From: Nocardioides sp. | GTDB lineage: Bacteria; Actinomycetota; Actinomycetes; Propionibacteriales; Nocardioidaceae | Assembly: GCA_030698375.1 (NCBI GenBank) | Contig: JAUYLL010000060.1 | Span: 1 to 64,000, forward strand | DNA: 64,000 bases | Reading direction: 5' to 3' | Shown here: one piece after another, positions 9,510 through 18,575 of the stretch | Layout: every line of letters begins with the position of its first letter | How positions within the stretch are numbered: the stretch's first letter is position 1 | Position numbers and translations under genes: made by a program | Notes under the pieces: model-generated | Database searches by the model: none | The model's input: only the letters and a program-made list of their open reading frames with translations | Told to the model about the DNA's origin: nothing

Positions 9510-11176
9510 GGCCGGGCTCCGGTCGGGGTCGGGATCGGGATGGGTCGGTACGTGGATGTCGGCGCCCCGTCGACCAGCACGGTGTCGAGGTGGCCACGCC
9601 AGGCGTCGACGGTGGCGGCGAAGTCCTCGCGCCAGTGGGAGCCGCGGGTCTCCTCGCGCTGACGAGCCGCGACCAGGAGCGCCGCACTGACGGTGAGCAG
9701 GTTCGTGGTCTGCCAGGCATCGGCGCCGGCGACCGGCTCCTCGTGGGTCGGCGCCGCGAGCGTGGTCAGAGCCTTGGTGGCCAGCGCCATGCCGTCGGCG
9801 CTGCGCAGCACCCCCACCTGCTCGGTCATCGTCGCCTGCAGGGCGTCGAGGGCCGCGCCCCCCACCAGCCCCTCCGTACGCCGGTCCTCGGCGGGGTCCT
9901 GCCGGGCCGGCAGCTCCGCCACCAGGGCCTCGGCGATCCGGCGCGAGAACACCAGGCCCTCGAGCAGGGAGTTCGACGCCAGCCGGTTCGCACCGTGCAC
10001 GCCCGAGCAGGCGACCTCGCCGCACGCGTAGAGGCCGGGGACCGACGACCGGCCGTGCAGGTCGGTGGCAATGCCGCCCGAGGCGTAGTGGCAGGCGGGC
10101 GCGACGGGGATGAGGTCGGTGACCGGGTCGACGCCGTGGGAGCGGCAGGTGGCGAGGATCGTGGGGAAGCGCTGCTCCCATTTCTCGGCTCCGAAGTGCC
10201 GGGCGTCGAGCCACATGTGCTCCCGGCCCTGTGCGCGCATCCGGCGGGTGATCGCCTTGGCGACGATGTCGCGCGGGGCGAGGTCGGCCAGGTCGTGCTG
10301 CCCGGTCATGAACCGCTCGCCGTCGAAGTCGACGAGGAACGCGCCCTCACCGCGCACGGCCTCGGAGATCAGCGGCTGCTGGCCGCGGGAGCTCGCGCCC
10401 AGCCACATGACGGTGGGGTGGAACTGAACGAACTCGAGGTCGCGGAGCGTCGCCCCGGCACGCAGAGCGAGCGCCATGCCGTCACCGGTCGCGACGGCGG
10501 GGTTGGTCGTCGCGGAGAACACCTGGCCGAGACCACCGGCGGCGAGCACGACCGCACGGCAGTGCGCCGCACCGACACCGTCGCGGCGCCCCTCGCCGAG
10601 CACGTGCAGCGTGACCCCGGCGACTCCCCCGTCGGCACCGGGGATCAGGTCGAGGGCGAGGGCGTGCTCGATGACCTCGATCCCGGGGTCGCGCTGGATG
10701 GCGGCGACGAGCGCCCGCTGGATCTCCGCCCCCGTGGCGTCACCCCCGGCGTGCGCGATCCGGTCGCGGTGGTGGCCGCCCTCGCGGGTCAGCGACAGCA
10801 CACCGTCGGCCTGGTCGAACTGGGCGCCGAGGGCGATGAGCTCGTGCACCGCGTCGGGGCCCTCGGTGACGAGGACGCGCACGGCCTCCTCGTCGCACAG
10901 CCCGGCACCAGCGACGAGGGTGTCGGCGAGGTGCTCCTCAGGGGTGTCGCCCGGGCCGAGCGCCGCCGCGATCCCGCCCTGCGCCCACTGGGTGGATCCG
11001 GCCGAGAGGTGGTCCTTGGTGACGACCAGCACGGAGGCCGGCCGCCCCGCCCCGGCGAGCCCGGCCCGCACGCGCAGCGCCGCGGTCAGGCCGGCGATGC
11101 CGGACCCGACGACCACGACGTCGGCGTACCGCGTCCACCCCGGGCGCGGGGCGGCGAGGCGGGCGGGGACTCTCAC
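9506..11176 (-). CDS. nadB: L-aspartate oxidase
   Basis: FAD enzyme that oxidises aspartate to iminoaspartate for quinolinate synthesis. The 556-residue protein shows the dinucleotide fold VVVGSGIAGLTAAL, then STQWAQGGIAAAL and the substrate loop REGGHHRDRIAHAGGDATG. A second FAD segment (VHGANRLASNSLLEGLVF) lies further on. The start is a GTG at 11176, 27 bases after panD, with no strong ribosome site. The usual partner nadA is absent from the window, so it must be elsewhere or replaced. Confidence 0.94.
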   Translation of the reverse strand: MRVPARLAAPRPGWTRYADVVVVGSGIAGLTAALRVRAGLAGAGRPASVLVVTKDHLSAGSTQWAQGGIAAALGPGDTPEEHLADTLVAGAGLCDEEAVRVLVTEGPDAVHELIALGAQFDQADGVLSLTREGGHHRDRIAHAGGDATGAEIQRALVAAIQRDPGIEVIEHALALDLIPGADGGVAGVTLHVLGEGRRDGVGAAHCRAVVLAAGGLGQVFSATTNPAVATGDGMALALRAGATLRDLEFVQFHPTVMWLGASSRGQQPLISEAVRGEGAFLVDFDGERFMTGQHDLADLAPRDIVAKAITRRMRAQGREHMWLDARHFGAEKWEQRFPTILATCRSHGVDPVTDLIPVAPACHYASGGIATDLHGRSSVPGLYACGEVACSGVHGANRLASNSLLEGLVFSRRIAEALVAELPARQDPAEDRRTEGLVGGAALDALQATMTEQVGVLRSADGMALATKALTTLAAPTHEEPVAGADAWQTTNLLTVSAALLVAARQREETRGSHWREDFAATVDAWRGHLDTVLVDGAPTSTYRPIPIPTPTGARP

Positions 11177-11203
11177 GGACGGCTCACTGCTGGGTGGCCG
11201 CGC

Positions 11204-11638
11204 TCAGCGCTCGGCGTGGACGAGGTCGCCGCGACGCAGGCCCTGGGTGACCTCCTGCTGCGGGAGGACCCCGGCGGGGTCGTGACCGGCGCCGATCACC
11301 TTGTTGTCGGCGTCGACGAAGACGACGTCGGGCTGGTAGGCGCGGGCCTCGGCGTCCTCCATCTGGCCGTAGGCGATGAGGATGACGAGGTCACCGGGGT
11401 GCACGAGCCGGGCGGCGGCGCCGTTGATCCCGATGATGCCGCTGCCGCGCTCGCCGGCGATCGTGTAGGTCTCGAGCCGGGCACCGTTGGTGATGTCGAC
11501 GATGTGGACCAGCTCTCCGGCGAGCAGGTTGGCGGCGTCGAGCAGGTCCTCGTCGACGGTCACCGAGCCGACGTAGTGCAGGTCGGCCTGGGTCACCGTT
11601 GCGCGGTGGATCTTGCTCTTCATCATGGTGCGCAGCAT
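11204..11638 (-). CDS. panD: Aspartate 1-decarboxylase proenzyme
   Basis: Makes beta-alanine from aspartate for pantothenate synthesis. The chain cleaves itself between Gly24 and Ser25 (HYVGSVTVD) to form the pyruvoyl group. The 144-residue sequence follows the actinobacterial family closely, including [20 protein letters not shown] and YQPDVVFVD. The start [13 protein letters not shown] is the one used by mycobacterial homologues, and its ATG overlaps the panC stop by one base. Confidence 0.96.
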   Translation of the reverse strand: MLRTMMKSKIHRATVTQADLHYVGSVTVDEDLLDAANLLAGELVHIVDITNGARLETYTIAGERGSGIIGINGAAARLVHPGDLVILIAYGQMEDAEARAYQPDVVFVDADNKVIGAGHDPAGVLPQQEVTQGLRRGDLVHAER

Positions 11639-12558
11639 CAGCGTGCTCCCTGGGTCTGGTGCAGGTACTCGTGCAGGTTCGCGGACAGGTCGAGCGGGAC
11701 GTTGTCGAGGAGTCGGGTGGTGCCGACCCGGGCGGCGACCAGGAGGCGAGCGGCCCCGTGGTCGGGCGCCGGGCCGAGGTCGGGGTCGGTCACGGTCAGG
11801 TAGTCGAGCGCGAGCGTCCCCTCGGCGAGAGGACCGGCCAGCTCGACGTGCGCCGCGGCCAGCACGGCCTCCGCGCCGTCCTGGGCCGCCGCGGACCCGG
11901 CGGCCAGGGCGCGGGACAGGGCGGTCGCCGTACGGCGCTGGGCGGGGTCGAGGTAACGGTTGCGGGACGACAGCGCCAGCCCGTCGTGCTCCCGCACCGT
12001 GGGGGCGCCGACGACCTCCACGCCGAGGCAGAGGTCCGCGGCCATCCGGTGGATGAGGGCCAGCTGCTGGTAGTCCTTCTGGCCGAAGATGGCCGCGTCG
12101 GGACTGACGAGGCCGAAGAGCTTGGCGACCACGGTGAGCACGCCGGCGAAGTGGGTGGGCCGGGCGGCGCCCTCGAGGACACCACCGAGCGGGCCGGGGT
12201 GGACGGTCACCTGGGGGTCCCCGCCGGGATAGACCTCGTCAACGGCCGGCACGAACACCACGTCGGCGCCGTGGGCCCCGCAGACCTCGAGATCGGCCTC
12301 GAGGGTGCGCGGGTAGCGGTCGAGGTCCTCACCGGCGGCGAACTGCAACGGGTTCACGAAGACCGAGACCACGACGGCACCGTCGGCGCCCGCGCGCTCG
12401 CGGGCCTCTGCGACCAGGGTCGCGTGGCCCTCGTGGAGCGCGCCCATCGTCGGCACGAGCACGACCGGTCCACCGGAGGCCCGGGTGGGGGCGAGGGCGG
12501 CGGCGAGCTCTGCGCGGGTGCCGGCGACGACGAGCAGCGCCGCGGTCGCCGCGGTCAT
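11638..12558 (-). CDS. panC: Pantothenate synthetase (pantoate--beta-alanine ligase)
   Basis: Joins pantoate and beta-alanine with ATP. The 306-residue protein is a class I synthetase-like nucleotidyl transferase with the HIGH-like [10 protein letters not shown], the [12 protein letters not shown] segment and the KMSKS-like loop ALSSRNRYL. It is coupled upstream to the reductase-like gene (ATGA) and downstream to panD, so beta-alanine and its consumer are made from one message. Confidence 0.96.
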   Translation of the reverse strand: MTAATAALLVVAGTRAELAAALAPTRASGGPVVLVPTMGALHEGHATLVAEARERAGADGAVVVSVFVNPLQFAAGEDLDRYPRTLEADLEVCGAHGADVVFVPAVDEVYPGGDPQVTVHPGPLGGVLEGAARPTHFAGVLTVVAKLFGLVSPDAAIFGQKDYQQLALIHRMAADLCLGVEVVGAPTVREHDGLALSSRNRYLDPAQRRTATALSRALAAGSAAAQDGAEAVLAAAHVELAGPLAEGTLALDYLTVTDPDLGPAPDHGAARLLVAARVGTTRLLDNVPLDLSANLHEYLHQTQGAR

Positions 12559-13607
12559 CGGGTCCCGCCCTGGCCGACGCCGTGCCGGTCAGGGGAACTG
12601 GTCGTCCAGGAGGTGTCGAACTCCCTGACCGGCGCAGAAGTCCCCGGGCGGCCGGGGACTCGACCGCCGCCCTCCCCGGCCAGCGCGTCGGTGAGGGCCT
12701 GGTCGAGCGCGACGGCCCGGCGGGGGGCGAGACGGCCGTCGGCGACGGTCCGCTCGACGGTGGCGCGAGCCATCGCCGCGTAGGCGTCGAGCGCGCCAGG
12801 TGCGTGCTCGGTGATGCGGGAGAGGTGGTCGCGGACCGTGCGCAGGTCGCCGCGGGCGACCGGGCCGGTCAGTGCGGCGTCGCCGTGCTCGAGGGTGTTG
12901 TCGAGCGCCGCGGTGAGCAGGGGGCGCAGGGTCCCTGCCGGGTCGTCCACCCCAGCGGCACGCAGCAGGTCCATGGCCTGGCTCACGAGGGTGACAAGGT
13001 GGTTCGCGCCGTGCGCCAGGCCCGCGTGGTAGAGCGCGCGGTGCTCCTCGGCGATGCGCACGGGGCGGCCACCCAGCGCCGCGACGAGCGCGTCGGCGAC
13101 GGTGGCGAGCTCGTCGGGCACGGTGACGCCGAAGACGCAGCCCTGCAGCCGCTCGACGTCGGCGGCGGTGCCGGTGAAGGTCATCGCGGGGTGCACGGCG
13201 AGCACCCGGCAGCCGACGGCGGCAGCGGGCGCGAGGACGTCGAGCCCGTGCTTGCCCGAGGTGTGCACGACGAGCTGGCCCGGCCGCAGCGACCCGCTGT
13301 CGGCCATCGAGCGCACCACACCGGGAAGCATGTCGTCGGGCACGGTGAGCAGCAGCAGGTCGCAGGCGCGCGCGACGGCGGTCGGCTTGGCAACCTCGAC
13401 TCCCGGGAGCAGGTCGGCCATGCGCTCGCGGGTGGCCGGGGTCTCCCCCGAGGCGGCCACGACAGCGGTCGTCGGGAGGGCCTGCAGCACCGAGCCGAGG
13501 ACCGCCCCGACGCGGCCCGCGCCCAGGACACCGACGGTCAGTCCATCGAGCGGGGTGCAGGGGTGTGGTGCGCCCAACGACGTGGGCGCAGGCGTCGTGC
13601 TGCGCAT
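12555..13607 (-). CDS. Rossmann/DUF2520 protein, candidate ketopantoate reductase (PanG type)
   Basis: NAD(P)-binding protein of 350 residues. The N-terminal Rossmann half opens with [19 protein letters not shown] and contains [11 protein letters not shown]. The C-terminal DUF2520 half holds the conserved [17 protein letters not shown]. From memory, proteins of this architecture in Francisella and Clostridium are ketopantoate reductases (PanG). Its position as first gene of the panC-panD operon, with a 4-base overlap to panC, supports that role here. The start ATG at 13607 has GGAAAGGG eight bases upstream; a longer reading from 13685 has no such site. Function is inferred, not shown. Confidence 0.75.
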   Translation of the reverse strand: MRSTTPAPTSLGAPHPCTPLDGLTVGVLGAGRVGAVLGSVLQALPTTAVVAASGETPATRERMADLLPGVEVAKPTAVARACDLLLLTVPDDMLPGVVRSMADSGSLRPGQLVVHTSGKHGLDVLAPAAAVGCRVLAVHPAMTFTGTAADVERLQGCVFGVTVPDELATVADALVAALGGRPVRIAEEHRALYHAGLAHGANHLVTLVSQAMDLLRAAGVDDPAGTLRPLLTAALDNTLEHGDAALTGPVARGDLRTVRDHLSRITEHAPGALDAYAAMARATVERTVADGRLAPRRAVALDQALTDALAGEGGGRVPGRPGTSAPVREFDTSWTTSSPDRHGVGQGGTR

Positions 13608-13717
13608 GTGAGGGCCCTTTCCGTTCCAGTCCACCAGGGGTACCGGACGAGTTCGTGGCTCGTGCACGACGAGCCTACGCCGCACCCGGGCCCAGGCGAA
13701 ACAGGGCGGATCACCCT

Positions 13718-13745
13718 CAGGTGGTGTTGTGGGTCACACCACCTG
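13718..13745. repeat. Inverted repeat in the divergent reductase/acetyltransferase gap
   Basis: Ten-base perfect arms (CAGGTGGTGT and its complement) with an eight-base loop, 15 bases before the acetyltransferase GTG. The rest of the 13608-13760 gap must hold both divergent promoters. The hairpin could be an operator or act in the leader. Confidence 0.4.
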
Positions 13746-13760
13746 TGGCAGGCTCGGCCG

Positions 13761-14246
13761 GTGCTGTTTCCCTCCGCCGGCGCCCACACCGGCTCGCCCG
13801 ACGTGCGCTGCGCGTCCCTCGCCGCGCTCGACGCGGCGACCGCCTACGCCATCTGGCGCCTGCGGTCGGAGGTCTTCGTGGTCGAGCAGGACTGCGTCTA
13901 CCTCGACCTCGACGGCCGGGACGCCGAGCCCACGACCCTGCACTGGTGGGTGCCCGGTGGCAGCCCCGGCCAGGTCGCGGCGTACCTCCGGGTGCTGGCG
14001 ACCGACGAGCCCGGCGAGGCCCGGATCGGCCGCGTGGTCACCGCCCCCCTGCGCCGCGGCGAGGGCCTGGCGGGTGCGCTGGTCGCCGCGTCCGTGGCCG
14101 ACCTGGTCGCGCGCGGCGCGACCCGGGTGACGATCGACGCCCAGTCCCACCTGGAGGGCTGGTACGGCGGCTTCGGCTTCCGGCGTACGGGGGCGGAGTT
14201 CCTCGAGGACGGGATCCCGCACGTGCCGATGGCGCACGAGGCCTGA
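13761..14246 (+). CDS. ElaA-family GNAT acetyltransferase
   Basis: Acetyl-CoA dependent N-acetyltransferase of unknown substrate. The 161 residues match the ElaA group: IWRLRSEVFVVEQDCVYLDL near the N terminus, RIGRVVTAPLRRGEGLAGAL as the acetyl-CoA pyrophosphate loop and a C-terminal GWYGGFGFRRTG. I start at the GTG at 13761; no ATG lies in frame upstream before the coding signal fades. It is divergent from the pan operon and converges on the MBL gene. ElaA itself has no firmly established role. Confidence 0.8.
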   Translation: MLFPSAGAHTGSPDVRCASLAALDAATAYAIWRLRSEVFVVEQDCVYLDLDGRDAEPTTLHWWVPGGSPGQVAAYLRVLATDEPGEARIGRVVTAPLRRGEGLAGALVAASVADLVARGATRVTIDAQSHLEGWYGGFGFRRTGAEFLEDGIPHVPMAHEA

Positions 14247-14264
14247 GCCTCGAGGGCGTCCCGG

Positions 14265-15317
14265 TCAGGGAGCGCTGAACTCCACGGTCGGGCCGTCGTG
14301 GCGGACCAGATCCCCGCGCAGGGCGAGCAGCTCGAGGTGCGTAAGCGTCTCCATCGTGGCCAGCGAGCCGTTGAAGACGTCGAGGTCGACGAGCCGACGC
14401 TCGCGCTTGGTCCAGGGCAGCTCGCCGGCGACCTCGTAGGCCGTGCGGGCACCGCCGCGAACGATCTCGATGCACCGCGCGAGCCGCCCCTCGTGGAAGG
14501 CGAGCAACTCGTCGACACGCTGGTGGGAGCTCATGCCGGTGGGGCCATGAGCCGGGAGCAGGGTCATGTCGGGCATGGCGCGCACCTTGACCAGCGACGC
14601 CATGAAGTCGCGCAGCGGCTGGGGGGCGTAGACCGGCTCGAACCCGACCGACGGCGTGATGGTCGGCAGTACGTGGTCACCGGCGAAGAGCACGCCGGCC
14701 GCCTCGTCGGCGAAGACGAAGTGGCCCTGGGTGTGGCCGGGGGTGGAGACGGCCTTGAGGCTGCGGCCGGCGACCTCGATGGTGTGGTCGGTCTCCAACC
14801 AGGTGTCGGGGTAGCCCCAGAGGCCGAGGTCCGGCGGGTCCCCGTGCATGACGCGGGCCCACTCCTCGGCGATGACCTGGGCGCCGGCTCGCTCGAGCTG
14901 GGCGACCGTCGGGTCGTGGTCGAGGTCGGGGTCGTGCATCAGGTCGAGGGTCGGCTTGTCGCCGATGCCGAGGCTCAGGCCGGCGCCGAACTCCTTGGCG
15001 ATGACCGCGGCCTGCGTGTAGTGGTCTCGGTGCACGTGGGTGACCAGGAAGCGGCGGATGTCGCGGACGCCGTACCCGATCTGCTTCAGCGAGCTCTCCA
15101 GCAGGGTGCGCGACTCCTCGATCGCCCAGCCACCGTCCACCAGCGTCAGGCCCTCGTCGGACTCCAGCACGTAGACGTTGACCGCCCGCAGGCCGTCCAT
15201 CGGCAGCGGCAGCGGGATCCGGTGGACGCCGGGCGAGACCTCGTAGGCCCCCGGTTCGGTCCAGGTGCCGGAGCCGGTCGACTGGTAGACGGCCTGGGCC
15301 GGGAGGTCGTTGCGCAT
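14265..15317 (-). CDS. MBL-fold metallohydrolase
   Basis: Metallo-beta-lactamase-fold hydrolase of 350 residues with the dinuclear metal motif THVHRDHY, the later ligands STPGHTQGH and FAGDHVLPT, and a C-terminal winged-helix-like extension. This arrangement is typical of actinobacterial beta-lactamase-like proteins that hydrolyse thioesters or lactones. It ends a minus-strand operon after the amine-dehydrogenase-like gene (22-base gap), so a role in the same catabolic pathway is likely. The substrate cannot be read from sequence. Confidence 0.82.
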   Translation of the reverse strand: MRNDLPAQAVYQSTGSGTWTEPGAYEVSPGVHRIPLPLPMDGLRAVNVYVLESDEGLTLVDGGWAIEESRTLLESSLKQIGYGVRDIRRFLVTHVHRDHYTQAAVIAKEFGAGLSLGIGDKPTLDLMHDPDLDHDPTVAQLERAGAQVIAEEWARVMHGDPPDLGLWGYPDTWLETDHTIEVAGRSLKAVSTPGHTQGHFVFADEAAGVLFAGDHVLPTITPSVGFEPVYAPQPLRDFMASLVKVRAMPDMTLLPAHGPTGMSSHQRVDELLAFHEGRLARCIEIVRGGARTAYEVAGELPWTKRERRLVDLDVFNGSLATMETLTHLELLALRGDLVRHDGPTVEFSAP

Positions 15318-15339
15318 GCCAAGGAGTCTCGCAGCCCGT

Positions 15340-16428
15340 TCAGGAACGGGCGACGAGACCCCGTCCCGTGACGAGCGGCAGGTCGAGCGCGGTGACCAGT
15401 CCGGGGGCCGCGGCGACGACGGCCGGGACCGCGTTGACCAGTCGCATCGCGGTCACGATCATCCCGGAGGTGTTGTGGTCGCCGTGCTCGCCCTCGTGGA
15501 CGAAGTCGACGCGCATGTTCGGCTCGCCCTTCACCTCGACGCGGTAGCAGCCGCCGCCCTCGGCCGGCTGCGGCCACTCGGGCGCCTGGTCGACGTGAGT
15601 CCGGGTGACGTGCTCGAGGACGACGCGCGGGACACCGTCGACATTGCCCTCGACGGTGAAGCGGACCGCGGCGCGGGTGCCGTCCGCGATCTCGCAGGAG
15701 GCGATGGAGAGGTCGGCCTCGGCGGCGCGGAACTCGTAGGTCTCCACCAGCGGCTCGTCGAGGGTGAGGCCGAGCCCGGCGGCGATCTGCCGTACGACGC
15801 TGCCCCAGCCCATCGCGAGGATGCCGGGCTGGAAGAGGAACGGCAGCTCGTCCATCGACGTGCCGAAGCCAAACAGGTCGGCCATGACCACCGGCTGGTA
15901 GTACGTCGAGTAGTCGGCGATCTCGGAGCAGCGGACCTCGTCGATGCGCTGGCTGAGCGAGGTCAGCTGCAGCGGCAGGACGTCGTTGGCCCAGCCGGGG
16001 TCGATGCCGTTGACGTGCAGGGAGGCGCCACCGGACTCGCCGGCCTTCACCACGCCGTCGACGATCTCGTCGGGCAGCACGCCCTGGGGGAACTGCAGGC
16101 AGACCGGGCCGCTCGAGACCACGTTGACGCCGGCCTCGAGGAAGGAGCGGAGGTCATCGATCGACTCGAAGACACGGTCGTCGGTCATCGCGGTGTGCAC
16201 GATGCAGTCCGGCTCGAGCGCGAGCAGCGCTGCGCTGTCGTTCGTGGCCGCGACCCCGAGCTCACGGCCCAGCTCGGCGAGCTCACCGGCGTCCTTGCCG
16301 GCCTTGGCCTCGCTGGAGACCCAGACGCCGACCAGCTCGAGGTCGGGGTGGGCGTCGATGCCCTTGATGGCGTGGCGGCCGACGGTGCCGGTCGACCAGG
16401 CGACGACGCGGAGCGGGCGAGAGGTCAT
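15340..16428 (-). CDS. NAD(P)-dependent amine dehydrogenase-like (DAPDH/dihydrodipicolinate reductase-like) protein
   Basis: Rossmann-fold protein of 362 residues opening with RVVAWSTGTVGRHAIKGI. It belongs to the family often labelled dihydrodipicolinate reductase or 2,4-diaminopentanoate dehydrogenase in actinobacteria. It is not the true DapB: neighbours and length differ. A paralogue lies at 39897-40952. GGAG six bases before the ATG is a good ribosome site. The gene is sandwiched between an SDR and an MBL hydrolase, which suggests a redox step in lipid or sterol breakdown. The reaction is unknown. Confidence 0.75.
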   Translation of the reverse strand: MTSRPLRVVAWSTGTVGRHAIKGIDAHPDLELVGVWVSSEAKAGKDAGELAELGRELGVAATNDSAALLALEPDCIVHTAMTDDRVFESIDDLRSFLEAGVNVVSSGPVCLQFPQGVLPDEIVDGVVKAGESGGASLHVNGIDPGWANDVLPLQLTSLSQRIDEVRCSEIADYSTYYQPVVMADLFGFGTSMDELPFLFQPGILAMGWGSVVRQIAAGLGLTLDEPLVETYEFRAAEADLSIASCEIADGTRAAVRFTVEGNVDGVPRVVLEHVTRTHVDQAPEWPQPAEGGGCYRVEVKGEPNMRVDFVHEGEHGDHNTSGMIVTAMRLVNAVPAVVAAAPGLVTALDLPLVTGRGLVARS

Positions 16429-16468
16429 GGGGATCTCCGTTCAGAGTGTCAGGCAGGATCCAGCGTGA

Positions 16469-17269
16469 TCAGGCAGGGGTGAGGTCGGGAAGGCCGAGGT
16501 CGAGGTTGGGCTGCTGCAGGCCGCCGTCGACCTCCACGACCTTGCCGGTCAGGTAGGCGCCGGCGGGCGAGGCGAGGAAGAGCACGGTGGCGGCGATCTC
16601 CTCCGGTCGACCGACCCGGCCCAGGGGCGTGGTCTCCTCCATCTCGCCCATCACCGCCTCGTCGGAGGCGACGAACTCCAGCGCGGAGGTCATCACCGAG
16701 CCGACGCCGACCGCGTTGACGCGGATGCGAGGGGCGAGGTCCATCGCGGCCAGCCGGGTGTAGTGCGAGAGCGCGGCCTTGGCGGTGCCGTAGGCCAGGT
16801 AGCCACGGCCCGCGACCCGGCCGATGACCGAGCTGATGTTGACGATCGAGCCGCCACCGTCCTCGAGCAGGTGCGGAACGGCCGCGCGGGTCAGCGCGTG
16901 GGCGGTGCCGACGTTGAAGTGGAAGGCCTCGGCGAGGTACGCCGCGTCGGTGTCGAGGAGGGCGTTGGGGATCGTTCCCCCGACGTTGTTGACGACGACG
17001 TCGAGCCGCCCGAAGGCCTCCATGGCGGTCGCCGCGAGCCCCGCGGCAGCGTCGAGGTCCATGAGGTCCGCGGGAGCGACGTGCGCCCGGCGGCCGACCG
17101 CCTCGACCTCGGCCGCGACCTTCTCGAGCTGGTCACGGTGGCGGGCGCTGATCACCACGTCGGCACCCGCCTCAGCCAGCGCTACGGCCGTGGCGGCACC
17201 GATGCCGCGTCCGGCGCCGGTGACGACGGCGACCTTCCCGTCGAGCCTGAAGGAGTCGAGGATGCTCAC
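16469..17269 (-). CDS. Short-chain dehydrogenase/reductase
   Basis: Classical SDR of 266 residues. It has the cofactor motif [12 protein letters not shown], the NNVGG structural motif and the catalytic Ser/Tyr/Lys in [10 protein letters not shown] and [10 protein letters not shown]. The acidic residue expected for NAD at the end of beta-2 is replaced by ISARHRDQ, which hints at NADP preference. The start is GTG at 17269 with GGAAAGGC upstream. Its own promoter (TACATT box) carries a KstR-like operator, so it can be expressed apart from the reductase gene above it. Confidence 0.85.
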   Translation of the reverse strand: MSILDSFRLDGKVAVVTGAGRGIGAATAVALAEAGADVVISARHRDQLEKVAAEVEAVGRRAHVAPADLMDLDAAAGLAATAMEAFGRLDVVVNNVGGTIPNALLDTDAAYLAEAFHFNVGTAHALTRAAVPHLLEDGGGSIVNISSVIGRVAGRGYLAYGTAKAALSHYTRLAAMDLAPRIRVNAVGVGSVMTSALEFVASDEAVMGEMEETTPLGRVGRPEEIAATVLFLASPAGAYLTGKVVEVDGGLQQPNLDLGLPDLTPA

Positions 17270-17318
17270 GCGGGGCCTTTCCGACCGGGGGCGCGTGACC
17301 CGCGCCACAGTGGCCAGA

Positions 17319-17341
17319 AATGTAACAGGTTCTAGTTCTGG
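17319..17341 (-). promoter_or_regulatory. KstR-like operator and -10 box of the SDR gene
   Basis: TGTAACAGGTTCTA at 17321-17334 fits the published KstR consensus TnnAACnnGTTnnA at every fixed base. On the minus strand the TACATT box (17324-17319) overlaps its edge, so a bound repressor would block the polymerase. The site also overlaps the last codon of the upstream reductase gene. A 21-bp block starting at 17321 recurs, with three differences, at 18546-18566. Confidence 0.6.
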
Positions 17342-18537
17342 CCGACAGGGCTTGCGGCAGGTCCGGTCACCGGATGCTCCGAGAGCCAGCAGTGGGTCCG
17401 CGAGTAGACCGTCGGCATGCACTTGTTGCAGTGGATGCAGGCACCCTCGGTGGCCGTACCCTCCTGCATCCGTCGCAGCAGGTCCGGCTCGCGGAGCAGC
17501 GCGCGGGCCATCGCGACGTACTCGAAGCCCTCGGCCATCGCCAGGTCCATCGTCGCCTTGGTCGAGATGCCGCCGAGCAGGATCAGCGGCATCGACACCG
17601 CCGCCCGGAACTCCCGAGCCAGGGGCAGGAGGTAGGCCTCCTCGTACGGGTAGGAGCGCAGGAACCGCTCCCCGACGTACTTCATGCCGAAGCTGACCAG
17701 GGGCGGCATCACCTGGCGGAACTCCTCGCGCGGCGCGTCGCCGCGGAACAGGTACATCGGGTTCATCAGCGAGCTGCCGGCGCTGAGCTCGATCGCGTCG
17801 AGGGTGCCGTCCGCCTCGAGCATCTGGGCGAGCTCGACGCTCTCGGGGAGGTTGAACCCGCCAGGCGCGCCGTCCTTCATGCTCATCTTCGCGATGACGG
17901 CGACCTCCTGGCCGACCTCGTCGCGGACCGCGCGGGCGACCTGGCGGGCCAGGCGGGCGCGGTTCTCGAGGCTGCCGCCCCACCGGTCCTTGCGGCGGTT
18001 GAGGTTCGGGGAGAGGAAGCTGGAGACCAAGTAGTTGTGGCCGAAGTGCAGCTCGAGACAGTCCAGTCCGCCGCGGACCCCGAGCCGCGCGGCCGCGACG
18101 AAGTCGTCGGTGACCCGGGTGAGGTCGCGCTCGCTCGCCTTGCGGACCATCTGCATCGACAGCGGGCTCGGCATCGCCGACGCCGCCAGCGCGTGCTTGC
18201 CGTTGGAGCGACCGTTGCCGACCGGGCCGGAGTGGCCCAGCTGGCCGGCGACCAGCGCGCCCCGCTCGTGGACGGCGTCGGTCAGGCGCTGGAGGCCCGG
18301 CAGCACCTCCGCGCGCAGGTGGATCGCCGCCGCGTCGGTGCGTCCCTCGGGCGAGACCGCCAGGTAGGCCACCGTCGTCATGCCGACCCCACCCTCGGCC
18401 ACCGCCACGTGGTAGTCCACGAGATCCTGCGACACCAGCCCACCCGGCGACCGCGCCTCGAACGTCGCCGCCTTGATCGTGCGGTTGCGCAGCGTCAGCG
18501 GGCCCAGCCGGGCCGGGGAGAACACGTCAGGGGTCAC
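17332..18537 (-). CDS. NADH:flavin oxidoreductase, old yellow enzyme family
   Basis: FMN-binding TIM-barrel reductase of 401 residues, expected to reduce an activated C=C bond (enone or enoyl-CoA). Visible motifs are [42 protein letters not shown] and [12 protein letters not shown]-terminal cysteine set CIHCNKC...THC resembles the 4Fe-4S motif of 2,4-dienoyl-CoA reductases, but the second, flavodoxin-like half of those enzymes is missing. I use the GTG at 18537: a TACAGT box ends exactly six bases before it, which fits a leaderless message. A longer reading upstream would run through the operator. First gene of a four-gene minus-strand operon. Confidence 0.85.
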   Translation of the reverse strand: MTPDVFSPARLGPLTLRNRTIKAATFEARSPGGLVSQDLVDYHVAVAEGGVGMTTVAYLAVSPEGRTDAAAIHLRAEVLPGLQRLTDAVHERGALVAGQLGHSGPVGNGRSNGKHALAASAMPSPLSMQMVRKASERDLTRVTDDFVAAARLGVRGGLDCLELHFGHNYLVSSFLSPNLNRRKDRWGGSLENRARLARQVARAVRDEVGQEVAVIAKMSMKDGAPGGFNLPESVELAQMLEADGTLDAIELSAGSSLMNPMYLFRGDAPREEFRQVMPPLVSFGMKYVGERFLRSYPYEEAYLLPLAREFRAAVSMPLILLGGISTKATMDLAMAEGFEYVAMARALLREPDLLRRMQEGTATEGACIHCNKCMPTVYSRTHCWLSEHPVTGPAASPVGQN

Positions 18538-18566
18538 CCGAAAACTGTAACGCGTTCTTGTTCTGG
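18538..18566 (-). promoter_or_regulatory. Leaderless promoter with KstR-like operator
   Basis: Minus strand: AAGAACGCGTTACA (seven of eight fixed bases of TnnAACnnGTTnnA) runs into the TACAGT -10 box (18549-18544). Six more bases lead to the GTG start. The 21-bp block 18546-18566 is repeated at 17321-17341 with 18 identical bases. The shared architecture, operator flush against the -10 box, argues for one regulator. Confidence 0.6.
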
Positions 18567-18575
18567 GGGGTCGGG

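Noticed and set aside
15340-16428. True dihydrodipicolinate reductase dapB
   Set aside because: Longer than DapB, different motifs after the Rossmann start, and a catabolic neighbourhood with a second paralogue.
16469-17983. A 504-residue SDR fused to upstream sequence
   Set aside because: The SDR fold starts at the GTG at 17269 with a ribosome site. Upstream sequence is the shadow of the old-yellow-enzyme gene.
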